Assembly: GCA_032622095.1 (NCBI GenBank) | Contig: CP136061.1 | Coordinates: 256,381,582-256,445,581, forward strand | Source of the DNA: Siphonodentalium dalli | Taxonomy: Eukaryota > Mollusca > Scaphopoda > Gadilida > Siphonodentaliidae | Direction: 5' to 3' | Length of the DNA stretch: 64,000 nt | Part shown: positions 47,596 to 58,099 of the stretch, in pieces | Layout of the letters: every line of letters begins with the position of its first letter | How positions within the stretch are numbered: position 1 is the stretch's first letter | Translations under genes and position numbers: made by a program | The notes under the pieces: model-generated | What the model was told of the DNA's origin: nothing | Databases searched by the model: none | What the model saw: only the letters and a program-made list of their open reading frames with translations

Positions 47596-48597
47596 TGTTA
47601 CGCCAGCTTTTGAAGTAACTGACCACTTTTGAAGTAGGTCTCCACTTTTGAAGTATAAATCGTCAGCTTTTGAAGTACCTCACAACTTTTGTAATAAAAT
47701 CGCCAGCTCTTGTATTAAAGTGAGGTCTCGCTTTTGTAGTAAAAACGCCAGCTTTTGTAGTAAAAAAAACCATGTCTCCACTTTTGTAATAACAAAATTA
47801 CAGCTTTTGAAGTAAACACTCAATACATTTTTACGGGCGCTGGACGATTTTCATGACAAAGTCAACCCGATAATCCATAGCGGCTATCGCCCATACGAGT
47901 GTGACTTATGGCCAAAAGAATTTGGAGAGTCCGGTTCCGTGACAAAATAATCCACACCTGTAGTCGACCATACGATTGTGACGAGTGTCCAATCGCTTTC
48001 AGTCATACCAGCACAGAAGATAATCTACAGTCGATCGCCCATACAAGTGTGATGTGTACCAGAATGCATTTAGTGAGTCCGGTTCCCTGCATGATTGATC
48101 ACCTATGTGTGTCTCATATGCTTAGGCAGGGAACCGGACTCACTAAATGCCTTGTGGTACACGTCACACGTGTATGGGCGATTGACTGTGTGAATTCTCT
48201 TGTGTTGGTATGACTGAAAGCTATTCGAACCACGTCACACTCGTATGGTCGATTACCGATGTGGATGCTTTTGTCACGGAACCGGTCACAAGTTACACTC
48301 GTATGGGCGATAGTCCCTATGGATTATCGGGTTGACTTTGTCATGCAAATCGTCCAGCGCCCTTAAAAATTTATTGAGTCAGTTTACTTCAAAAGCTGTA
48401 ATTTTGTTATTACAAAAGTGGAGACATGGGTTTTTTACTACAAAAGCTGGCGTGTTTTACTACAAAAGCGGAGACCTCACTTTACTACAAAAGCTGGCGA
48501 TTTTATTACAAAAGGGTGAGGTACTTCAACGCTGGCGATTTTTACTTCAAAAGTTGAGACCTACTTCAAAAGTGGTCATTACTTCAAAAGCTGGAGT
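47596..48597. mobile_element. 1,002-bp fold-back element with zinc-finger cargo
   Basis: It is flanked by a perfect 9-bp duplication GACAGCATT (47587-47595 and 48598-48606). The two halves are inverted copies of each other with the centre near 48100. Each arm starts with an array of CAGCTTTTGAAGTA-type units (47596-47820, 48365-48597), then a unique block, then zinc-finger remnants (YRPYECDLWPKEFGESGSVTK on the plus strand near 47885-47950, mirrored on the minus strand). Removing it restores the finger frame RRTAFNTSGDMAKHKRIH. The 9-bp duplication and long inverted repeats point to a Mutator-like, Pack-MULE-like element (inference). Confidence 0.85.
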
Positions 48598-48606
48598 GAC
48601 AGCATT

Positions 48607-49410
48607 CAATACATCAGGCGACATGGCGAAGCATAAGAGAATTCACACTCGCCCATATAAATGTGACTTATGTCCAAAATCATTCGCCAATTTATGTGTG
48701 TTGATCACAAGAGGATTCACACAGGCGATCGAGCGTATCAGTGCGTTATTTGCGAGAAATAATTCACTCAATCAAGCTGCATAAGGTAATTCACACTGGC
48801 GATCGACCGTATCAATGCGATATTTGCACAAAACCACCTGACGAGGCATAAGATAATACACTTTGATGATCGCCCGTATAAATGTGATATTTGTCAAAAA
48901 TCATTCACCTTCTCAGGACAGTTGACCACACACAAGAGAATACACGCTGATGTTCCACCGATAAAACATTCACGGAATCAAACCACGTTATGAGGCATAA
49001 GAAAATCCATCTCGATGATCGCCCGTATAAATGTGATATTTGTCAAAAATCATTCAGCGTTCAGGGAAGTTTGACTGGACACAAGAGGATTCACACCGGT
49101 GATCGACCGTACCCGTGCGATATTTGTGGGAAATCATTTATGTAGTCGGGAAGTTTGACTTCTCACAAAAGGATTCACATCGGAGATAAAACGTACCAGT
49201 GCGATATTTGTGGGAAATCATTTATGTAGTTGGGAAGTTTGACTAAACACAAGAGGATTCACATCGGAGATTGACCGCACCAGTGCGATATTTGTGGGAA
49301 ATCATTTATGTAGTCGGGAAGTTTGACTTCTCACAAGAGGATTCACATCGGAGATAAAACGTATCAGTGCGATATTTGTGGGAAATCGGTTATGCAGGCG
49401 GGAAGTTTGT
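48607..49410 (+). pseudogene. C2H2 zinc-finger gene, locus 4, third part
   Basis: Fingers continue: CDLCPKSFANLCVLI, CDICQKSFTFSGQLTTHKRIH, CDICQKSFSVQGSLTGHKRIH, then four units of CDICGKSFM-GSLTSHKRIHIGD type. In three of these four (TAG near 49143, 49227 and 49311) the same Gln codon is a stop. The gene is dead. The 84-bp unit was amplified after the stop arose. Confidence 0.8.
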
Positions 49411-49677
49411 TGTGACTATACACACTTTTCTCTCCTTTCGTTACAATAAACCTCATGTTCTGTTCAATCGCACATTCTATCCCCAATATTTGGTTCCACG
49501 AATCGTTTAGAGATGGACAAGCAGTTACGTATACGGCGAGCCAATCGAGGGCAAACTTCGAAAATGCTAAAACAGATCCACGAAGCCTTATCCCAAGCCA
49601 ATTCGGTCGAAACGACGTTGATATTGGCCAATCTGAAAAAGAAAATGGCCGCCCTTCAGAACTTAGAAGCGGGCATA

Positions 49678-51113
49678 GGTTACACTGGTGTAAATGTTTT
49701 CCATAGGCCTCAGTGCTAACGGTTTAGCGTGTACTGTTGGCAATATAAATGTTAGGTCCAGAATGTTCTTTATGTTATAGGTGCCGTTTTTATCTGTTTT
49801 AGTACACCGCGGTTGTATATATCCTTTTATGTATCATGATACTTGCGCGCATCCTGCTTTGTTATTTCAGCCTTTTGTGGGTTAATTGAAATGTGTGTCA
49901 GTGTGTGTGCGCGTGAGAGCGAGCATGAATGATTCTATCACCTGCACACTGATTATCACTCACCTGTTACTGGCGGGAAAAATTAGCGCGGTCTGGGGGT
50001 CACTCAGTAATTAATATTTGAAATGGTCAGACGTAGTGTTTTGGATTACCAATTCTAGATATATATAATGAAATGCCGATTTCATTTTATGGAGTATCTT
50101 TAATGGTTGTTAATACTGACTGCTGTGATATGATTATGTTGATGCCTTTATTTTAAATACACTTTATTAACCCTTTAAAGGTGGATTATTTTTTTGTAAA
50201 CATGTATTATATAGTTACCGGGGTATAAAATATTAGATTTGAATCGAAGACTCCTGTCCGGAAATGCTTCTATCGATTAATATTAATTTAATTTCGAATA
50301 TTTTCTGGTCTAAAAAGGTGTGTTTGTTCAGCTAACGAACAATAGTGGATACTGTTAACAGAGACCATAAATTATATTGTTCAATTTTGTCCCAAATAAA
50401 CGTTAATTATACTCATTATCGCTTATATCTGTGGAACAAAACAGTACAAACAACCAATCTGTGACATTTGACATTCGTTGCGTAGCCGTAGGAACAACCC
50501 AGTGCTCTATATCCCAATACGGTCTCATCCGAATGGTCGGTTCTAAAAATAGTAACATAAATGGGCCCGATTTAATATTCGAAATAAAATCAATATTAAT
50601 TGATAGAAGCTTTTCCGGATATAGGTCTTCAGTTCATATCTATTATTTTATACCCACGCAACTATTTAAAATTTGTTATTTAAAGAGATAATCCATCTTT
50701 AATTTGTGTGTTGGAGTTACTATATCTACGTTAAATCCAGCCTTACAACATTTAAATCTGAAAAATTGACATTTTGGGAAACTTTTTACGCAAAAAAATC
50801 ATGTCTGTCTAGCAGGGAATTCGCCTTTAAATCTTGTGTTTTCGTAACTAGTGTCAGAACTGCATAAAAAAATGCTGTCATATTTTAGACCACAACAAAA
50901 AATTCAAACTTCACTACAAAAGGTTAATTCCTGTGCCAATGGCCATTTTTACCTATGGGAAATCATAGGGAAGAGGTGTGATGATGTTTTTGATGCAAAA
51001 AGCACACAATGCTATTGACCAATCAGGGCCCAGTGTCTATTTTATTCTCTCCTATATATTTCTCCCACATCCGCTAAATGTCACTCCATACCCTATTTAC
51101 ACCAGTGTAATCC
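49678..51113. mobile_element. 1,436-bp TIR element in BEL/Pao gag
   Basis: It is flanked by ATA (49675-49677 and 51114-51116). The ends are inverted repeats GG(A)TTACACTGGTGTAAAT. Removing it restores the gag order LEAGI then VDLLDEGDDNVES. It contains one complete TTAA MITE and no transposase ORF. The short duplication is compatible with PIF/Harbinger-type elements, but this is a guess. Confidence 0.8.
50179..50698 (+). mobile_element. TTAA MITE, complete, nested
   Basis: The 520-bp copy lies between TTAA at 50175-50178 and 50699-50702, within the element at 49678-51113. Confidence 0.88.
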
Positions 51114-51770
51114 ATAGTAGATCTCCTTGACGAAGGTGACGACAACGTCGAGAGTACTATCATCGAGGGTGATGAATAATTATGTGGGCTCAACAAAAGA
51201 ATAAATGAAGCCGAAATTGCCCTGAACGCATTGACACTCAAAATTGAAACTACCGAAATCGACAGGGAGGACAAATCGCCAAAAAGGGAAATAAAAGTAC
51301 ATCTGCCAAAAACAGAAATTTTTGACTTATCCGTGAATTCTTGTCCTCAACTTGCCGATATCGACAAATTCACATACTTAAAAAGCTCACTAACTGCAGA
51401 TGCAAGTTCGTACATCGATGGACTTCCCCTGACGGGCATAAATTACCCCATCGCAATCGAATTGCTTAAAGGACGTTTCGGACAACCTCACAAAATTATT
51501 GATGCGTATATGAAGCAGCTCATTGAACTTCCACATCCTACAGACGAGACATCTTCAATCAGACGATTTTCTGATCAACTCGAATCGGCCGTTCGCACGT
51601 TACAGGCACTCTCAAGCCCCGAAAACACGTACGAGACTATGCTTCTCCCAATTATGTGGGACAAACTTCCTATGGATTTGAAAAAAAACATGGCAAGGGC
51701 ACATGGAAATAAAGCATGGAAACTTAAAGATTTCAGAGAAAATCTACAGATAGAAGTGTCCGTCTTATAG
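51114..51770 (+). pseudogene. BEL/Pao gag, copy 2
   Basis: After DDNVESTIIEGDE and a TAA (51177-51179) the frame 51231-51770 reads DKFTYLKSSLTADASSYIDGLP, IELLKGRFGQPHKIIDAYMKQL and WDKLPMDLKKNMARAHGNKAWKLKDF. About 50 residues equivalent to the LPMFAGDIMQWQTFW region of copy 1 are deleted near 51310-51330. It otherwise shows the intact form of the segment broken in copy 1. Confidence 0.85.
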
Positions 51771-52760
51771 AGTATTGCCAACCAAAACCACAACCCTACC
51801 GATCACCTTCATACAGTGAGACTTCAGTTACGGATGATAGTATCACGTCTCTCGTCACTTCTACGTCTAAACCTACGACACTTGGTCCCATTCGATCGTG
51901 CACTTACTGCAAAGGTCCACACTTTCCGTCCGATTGCACATCTGTCAAAGATATAAAAGCACGCATTGGTTTCATAACGAACTGTTTGGGAAAACACAAA
52001 GTAAACGCATGTCGATCTGTGAGACGGTGCATTGTTTGCCAATCGAAACATCATACTAGCATTAATTGCCATAGTGCATCACCAGTCGTTCCACGAACAG
52101 AAACCAATAAGACACCAGCGACGGACGCAGTAGTTGCTACAACAGGTACTGTCTCGAGAAAACAAGTATATCTCAAAACCGCAGTAGCCAACGTTTATGA
52201 TGCGAACTGTGTTACCCATTCAACTGATCATTTATTATTTGACGATGGCTCACAACGCACGTTTCATCAATTCAAAACTGGTAAGCGAACTTGGCTTACG
52301 AGGTCACAATAAGGAGAACCTCAACATTTCCACTTTTGGATCAGACAACACAATATGTCGCCAAATCGATGTTGTGATAATTCATGCATACCTGTGCAAT
52401 CACTAGTGGTTCCAACTATAACGCAACCCGTTCTAGTTGAAAAGAGATCCAGATGTAACATGCCTGAACTGATGAATCTTCCATTGGCTCACCCGTATGA
52501 TTCATTCGAAGTATTCATACTAATCGGAAGCGATTTCTACAATTTCGTTGAAGATCATTTCCTCAAAACCGAAGATAGCCCAATAGCTGTAAGTTGGATA
52601 CTTAATATGTGGACCATCAAAAATGCAAAATTCGACCAGTGAAGAGAATGCGACAATGATGCTTGTACTAGCCAAACCACACGGATGCGATTTAAAGCGA
52701 GTTTGGGATTTAGATACACTGGGCGTCGGCCCTGGTGACACCGACACAAATTTCGCGGAG
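51771..52760 (+). pseudogene. BEL/Pao knuckle and protease region, copy 2
   Basis: Knuckles CTYCKGPHFPSDC and CIVCQSKHHTSINC are followed by QVYLKTAVANVYDANC and LLFDDGSQRTF (protease active site DDGS), then LIGSDFYNFV. Frame changes occur near 51985, 52270 and 52400. Homology ends near 52760 (GVGPGDTDTNF) and jumps to RNase H. Confidence 0.8.
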
Positions 52761-52779
52761 TAGTAGCCTACCCCGAGCA

Positions 52780-53240
52780 CTCACTCAGATACAAAGATTG
52801 TCGCTACTTCGCTAAACCGCCCTGGTTAACCCACCATGACGAGTTACCATCGGACATTAAAAGCGCTTACAACAGAACGCGATCTATGGTCCGACGACTA
52901 TCGAAGAAACCTGAATCATTCAACACATATAACGCGCTTGTCACTACAATGCCCGATCTGAAACTTCAGTTCTGGACTAACAGTACTGCCCCGCTAGGAT
53001 GGACCGGAACCAACAAGAAACTGACCAATCGTGTTCAAGAAATGCAGTCCCCTGCCAATGTTGACAATTGGAAATACTGTTCATCTGTGATAAACCCAGC
53101 AGATATACTGACAAGAGGTATCTCGACACAGCAGCTCAAAGCATGCACCATGTGGATAACTGGACCTGAATGGTTGATGTCCAAGTCGTTAGTTGAAACG
53201 ATAACCTTAACAACAACAACAACAACAACAACCCAAGACG
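52780..53240 (+). pseudogene. BEL/Pao RNase H end, copy 2
   Basis: The open frame 52886-53293 contains LTNRVQEMQSPANVDNWKYCSS and INPADILTRGISTQQLKACTMWITGPEWL, the C-terminal RNase H region of BEL/Pao Pol. An ACA repeat follows at 53209-53231, then a MITE. Confidence 0.8.
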
Positions 53241-53270
53241 TTAAAACAACGCCCGTAACCCTAACATTAA

Positions 53271-53426
53271 AGATGGATTATCTCTTTAAATAACAAATTT
53301 TAAATAGTTGCGTGTGTATAAAATAATAGATATGAACTGAAGACCTATGTCCGGAAAAGCTTCTATCAATTAATATTGATTTTATTTCGAATATTAAATC
53401 GGGCCCATTTATGTTACTATTTTTAG
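53271..53426 (-). mobile_element. TTAA MITE, truncated
   Basis: TTAA at 53267-53270 precedes AGATGGATTATCTC. The copy breaks off at TATTTTTAG, where Gypsy sequence starts. Confidence 0.8.
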
Positions 53427-53650
53427 CGGGAGTAGGTCGTGGAAGGGGGCGCGGAAATGATCAGAGGCCTAACCGGTTTAGGAAGCAAAATGGAGGGAGG
53501 TTTACCTGTTTTTCTTGCGGGGGTAGGGGCCATTACGCTCGAAATTGTCCCAGTGGCAAGCCCTTTAATCGTTCAGCGCCTCCGGAAAATGCGGAAACCG
53601 GAAACAAAATGGACATGTCAAACCTCAGAGAGTCGGGTCAAGAGACCTGA
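53427..53650 (+). pseudogene. Gag nucleocapsid end with CCHC knuckle
   Basis: The frame from 53411 gives an RG-rich stretch (GRGRGRGNDQRP) and one knuckle CFSCGGRGHYARNCP. It ends in TGA at 53648-53650. Knuckles of this type package element RNA. The first codons come from the MITE and are not part of gag. Confidence 0.8.
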
Positions 53651-53742
53651 TTCCGGCTCCATTTGTAGATGGTCTCAAGGAAGTTGGTAAGAATGAGCTA
53701 ATAAATGTAAATATTGATTACACAGATGTACATGTAAATGAA

Positions 53743-54666
53743 TTGTCCGTTAAAGGGGAGCCATTTCCTCTCAATAATATCAGCCGGGTATGCAATAAAG
53801 TTAACCCAATACCCGACAACTTAATGGATCCAATAGTTAAATCAATACCTGACGATTTGATCAATTTCTCAAGTGATACAATACCCGAGGTTATTTCAAT
53901 ACCGGAGGGAATTTTGATTGATTTAACATCAGAGATTACGGCGCAAGAGGGTTTGGTACTCAATGGTTTGAAGGACTCGATGGCAGTCTCAAACTTTATC
54001 ACAGCCCAAACACTTTTAAGGGACCAGGCCTGTCAAGGGTTGCTGGGAGATTTAGAGGGAAAAACTCTACCTAACATTCTCAGCAACTCTTTACCAGCCG
54101 ATCCGGAAGTTAGGATTCATATGGTTCAAAGACCGTTGGCGATGGTGAATGTATTTCTAAATGGTATGGAAGTGGAATCGGTAATAGATTCAGCCGCAGA
54201 AGTCTCCATAATTTCCGATAAGATTTTTGAAGGTTTTACTATAACACCACCAATTATAAATCATGTGAACTTAAAGTTAGCGGCCAGGAATTCTGGTATG
54301 GGAGGGTTATATGTAGGGCCAGTAGAGATTAAATTGGGAACCCAAATCTATGTAGCACCCATTTATGATCAAATGCTCTTAGGGTATGATTTCATGAAAA
54401 AACATTGTATGACCTTAGATCTCTTAAATGATGAACTCCGCCTCAATAACGAACTCATTCCTATATCTTGTGGTAGTCTCTTGTGTACATTTGGGCTGGT
54501 GGGAATTGGTACAGTCAATAGGAAGTGTCCTCATCTTTTTGGTAAAAGTATGACTGAAAGTTTTGATCTTCCGGCTTTGCCGCCGGAGGACCAACTTGGT
54601 GAGAGTGTGACTGCAAGTTTTGATCTCCGGCCTTGCCGCCGGAGGACCAACTTGGTGAGAATATGA
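53743..54666 (+). CDS. Gypsy protease ORF
   Basis: The 307-codon frame holds a leader of about 110 residues and then a retropepsin: NVFLNGMEVESVIDSAAEVSIIS, with the active site as DSAA instead of the usual D[ST]GA, and YDQMLLGYDFMKKH near the end. The change to Ala at the third position is unusual and may lower activity. The ORF ends out of frame in the second unit of the 57-bp repeat, where one base is missing. In the neighbouring frame (54633-54998) the protein continues to a region just before pol. Confidence 0.7.
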   Translation: MSVKGEPFPLNNISRVCNKVNPIPDNLMDPIVKSIPDDLINFSSDTIPEVISIPEGILIDLTSEITAQEGLVLNGLKDSMAVSNFITAQTLLRDQACQGLLGDLEGKTLPNILSNSLPADPEVRIHMVQRPLAMVNVFLNGMEVESVIDSAAEVSIISDKIFEGFTITPPIINHVNLKLAARNSGMGGLYVGPVEIKLGTQIYVAPIYDQMLLGYDFMKKHCMTLDLLNDELRLNNELIPISCGSLLCTFGLVGIGTVNRKCPHLFGKSMTESFDLPALPPEDQLGESVTASFDLRPCRRRTNLVRI

Positions 54667-54776
54667 CAGCAAGTTTTGATCTCCCGGCCTTGCCGCCGGA
54701 GGACCAACTTGGTGAGAATATGACTGCAAGTTTTGATCTCCCGGTCTTACCGCCTGAGGACCAACTTGGCGAGAGT
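54550..54776 (+). repeat. 57-bp tandem repeat in pol leader
   Basis: Four units start at 54550, 54607, 54663 and 54720. Each codes for MTASFDLPALPPEDQLGEN-like 19 residues. The second unit has 56 bp, which shifts the frame between protease and pol. Confidence 0.9.
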
Positions 54777-55000
54777 ATGATAGTCGGTACAGGCCCCGGG
54801 AGGGAGAGTGACGTACACGTAGGTTCCTATTTGTTTTCTAACCGAAGGATGAGTGATAAAAAACCGGAAGAAAGGATTCAACCGGTAATGATTTCCAATA
54901 AATGTGTGATTCCCCCTCGTACAGGTAGGCTGGTCGGTTGTAGAGTAAATTCCATGGCCCACGATTTTATAGTAGAACCGGTTATAGGGATAAGATAATT

Positions 55001-58000
55001 GTGGGGTGTTCGTTACACAGTAAAGGGACCACTGAAATACTTTGTTGCATTTTGAATCCTACCGGGTCTTGGGTAACGCTGAGGAAGAACCGTCAAATCT
55101 CTCATGTTTCTGAGATTAGTTCACTGACATCGGAAAGGTTTTGCGATAATCACCCACGAGTCAATGAAACTGTGGTGGAAAATGGAAATATCTCAACATT
55201 GCCCCCACATTTATCCCAATTTTTTGAAAGGTCAATAGTACACTTGAATTATTCAGAACAATTGAAATTAAAAGACTTATTAATAGAATTCCAAGACATT
55301 TTTGCTACCCACGAATATGATCTTGGGCACTTTACGGCTATAGAGCACACCATTCCTACTGGTGATGCAACACCCGTTAAATTAAGAATGTGCAGGACCC
55401 CGGAAGCCTTTGCGGGGGAGGAGGAGTCGCACTTGAAGAAACTTTTGGGCACCGGAATAATTAAACCTTCTATGTCTGAGTGGTGTTCAGTCCCGGTTCT
55501 TATCCGTAAACCTGATCATACGGTACGGTGGTGCTTAGATTATCGAAAATTGAACGCGGTAACCAAAAAAGATCAATTTCCCCTACCGCTAGTCGATGAT
55601 TGTCTAGCGGCACTAGCTGACAACGAATGGGCTTCAAAATTGGACTGCAACCAGGCGTATTACCAACTCCGTATCCGAGAGGAAGACCAACCTAAGACTG
55701 CGTTTATTACTAAATACGGGATTTTTGAGTTTGAACGCTTAAGTTTTGGACTTACGGGCGCAGTGGCTAGTTACTGTCGGGCAATGAATCTCGTGTTGCG
55801 CGGGCTCCTCTGGAAGACCACTTTGGCATTCGTAGACGATTGTTTGGTTATGGGGCAGGGAGTAGATTCGCACATAAACAATTTAAAAGAAGTCCTATTG
55901 AGGTTTCTGGAATATGGCTTAAAACTAAAACCCCGGAAATGTCTTCTGTTCCAAAAAGAAGTGCAATTCCTTGGAAGAGTCATAAGTGCAAACGGGCTAG
56001 AAATGGGGGATAGTGCAACTCAAGTAGTCAAAGATTGGCCACGTCCACGTTCGGCGAAGGAAGTAGAGAGGTTTATGGGGTTAGTTAACTATCACCGTAA
56101 CTTTGTTAAAGATTTTGCAGAACTTGCCAAACCTTTATATGATTCTATAAGGAAAAAACCTTTTTCATGGGGAGATTCTGAAGAATCTGCCTGGCAAAAC
56201 CTTCGGAAACTTCTAACGAGCCCACCAGTATTGGCCCTTCCGAATAAAACCGACCCATATCTGCTAGATACCGATTGTTCACAAACGTGTATGGGGGCTG
56301 AATTAATTCAGATACAAAATGGGCAAGAAAAAGTTATTTGCTATGGGAGTCTAGCTTTATCAAAGGAACAGCGGAATTATTGCACCACACGTAAGGAACT
56401 TTTAGCTGTCGTATGTTTTACTCGCCAATACAAGCATTATTTATTGGGCAAACCTTTTACGCTCCGTACAGACCACAGCAGTCTTACGTGGTTGATGAAT
56501 TTCAAGGAGCCCCAATGCCAATTGGCGAGATGGCTCCTCGAATTAAGTCAATTTAACATGCAAATAGTATTTCGGAAGGGTGAAAAACATTCGAATGCAG
56601 ATGCGCTGAGTAGGATCCCATGGGACGAATATTGTAAAGCAGAGACCGGGATTGAATCGCTGCCTTGTGGGGGATGTGCCTACTGCAAAAGGGTTGAGTT
56701 GAAGAGAAAGAAATTTGAGGAAGAAGTGAATGACATAATACCTCTGTCTGCCATTTCACGAATTGGAAAAAGGGAGCAAGGCGCTAATTTTGATTTAAAT
56801 TTATTTTGGGCCTCAGCTGGAGTAACACCAACCATGGATTCTCCTCAAACTAACCTGACTAACCCTCACAAAGAGGTCCCCAATAAGTTGCTTACACAGC
56901 CTTTGATCCCAAATACTCCATTAGGCCTACACGAGACCTGGGATCCGGGTGGAGAGACTATAGCTAGAGAAACCAAGGATCCTATGGCCCTTTCCCTCAC
57001 CGGAAAGGGGTCAGGTCCTGAACATAAACCATCGGTCCTGTTAGTGGAATTTCAAAAGCACTCATCGGACGATATTAAGCTAGCTCAAGAAGCTGACCCA
57101 GATCTCAAACTTATTTTGAATTGCCTAATCAACACTGTGGAACCTTCGGAAGGGGATTTACTGATATCTAGCCCTGCTGCCAAAAATTATTGGTTAAATA
57201 AGGAACTTTGCGTTCTTGATAATGATAATGTTTTGTATAGAACCCGCAAGACTGGGCGAAAAGTTATAGTGGTTCCATTTAATATGAGAAAAGAAATATT
57301 TGAGTTATGCCACAATGTTCCACTTTCTGGACACCAAGGAATGAGTAGAACGAAAGAGCGGGTCAAGGAAATTGGTTATTGGGTTGGGCTAAATAACGAT
57401 GTTGAGATCTGGGTGGCAGCCTGCAAGACTTGCAATGTTTGTAAAAAGCAAAGCCGGCACCCTCGCGCTCCACTTCAACAAATTCAAATGGGGGCACCTA
57501 TGGAACGCGTGCACATGGACTTTTTGGGGCCATTACCAAGGATGGAACAGGGAAATGAATATGTCCTCATGATCGTTGACTCTTTCACCAAATGGGTGGA
57601 ATGTATTCCATTACCTTCTCAAACAGCTATTGATACAGCGCGGGCCGCGATAAATGAATTCTTTACTCGATTTGGTCTTCCATTTGGGATTTTGACAGAC
57701 CAGGGGCGTAACTTTGAGAGCGATCTTTTTGCGGAAATGTGTAAGGCATTGAATATTGATAAGCTCCGATGCTCGCCATATAGACCATCCGCTAATGGCC
57801 AATGCGAAAGATATAATAGAACCTTAATGGACGCGGTGCGCTGCTTTGTGGGCAAAAAACAGAAAAGTTGGGACATTTTCCTACCTCAAATAGCTGGAGC
57901 TTTGCGATCATCGGTTTGTCGGCAAACCGGTTTCACTCCGAATCGTTTGATGTTGGGCAGAGAGGTAACCAAACCCGTCGACCTCATGTACCCCGCAAAT

Positions 58001-58099
58001 TTCCCTCATAAAAGCATGGAAAATATACCTGACTTTGTTTTGGAACTGGAAAATACAATGAGGGTCGCCCATGAGATTGCTAGAGATAAACTAAAACAT
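55001..58099 (+). CDS. Gypsy Pol: RT, RNase H, integrase core
   Basis: The frame is open for more than 1,030 codons. RT: RWCLDYRKLNAVTKKDQFPLP, LDCNQAYYQLRI, and the catalytic box LAFVDDCLV (YxDD as FVDD). RNase H: LLDTDCSQTCMGAEL, TRKELLAVV, RTDHSSLTWL, then NADALSR. Integrase: H2C2 finger (SGHQGM...CKTCNVC), core with MDFLGPL, TDQGRNFES and NGQCERYNRTL as the D,D,E residues. It copies RNA to cDNA and inserts it. The frame ends at 58132, but homology ends at about 58099 (AHEIARDKLK); the last residues come from the inverted neighbour. The ATG or start is not clear, since the frame could be read as part of a larger polyprotein. Confidence 0.92.

Larger units (their letters stand above)
49513..53240 (+). 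mobile_element. BEL/Pao retrotransposon, copy 2
   Basis: It holds gag start (49513-49677), gag body (51114-51770), zinc knuckles and protease (about 51890-52760) and RNase H end (about 52880-53220). RT and integrase are mostly missing. No LTR is recognised. A TIR element splits gag at 49678-51113. Confidence 0.85.
53427..58099 (+). mobile_element. Ty3/Gypsy retrotransposon, plus-strand part
   Basis: The order is gag knuckle, protease, tandem-repeat region, RT, RNase H, H2C2 finger and integrase core. The 5' LTR and most of gag are missing at the MITE junction. The 3' end stops inside the integrase, fused to a minus-strand piece at about 58099. The pol frame is long and open, so the insertion is fairly young. 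Confidence 0.9.
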
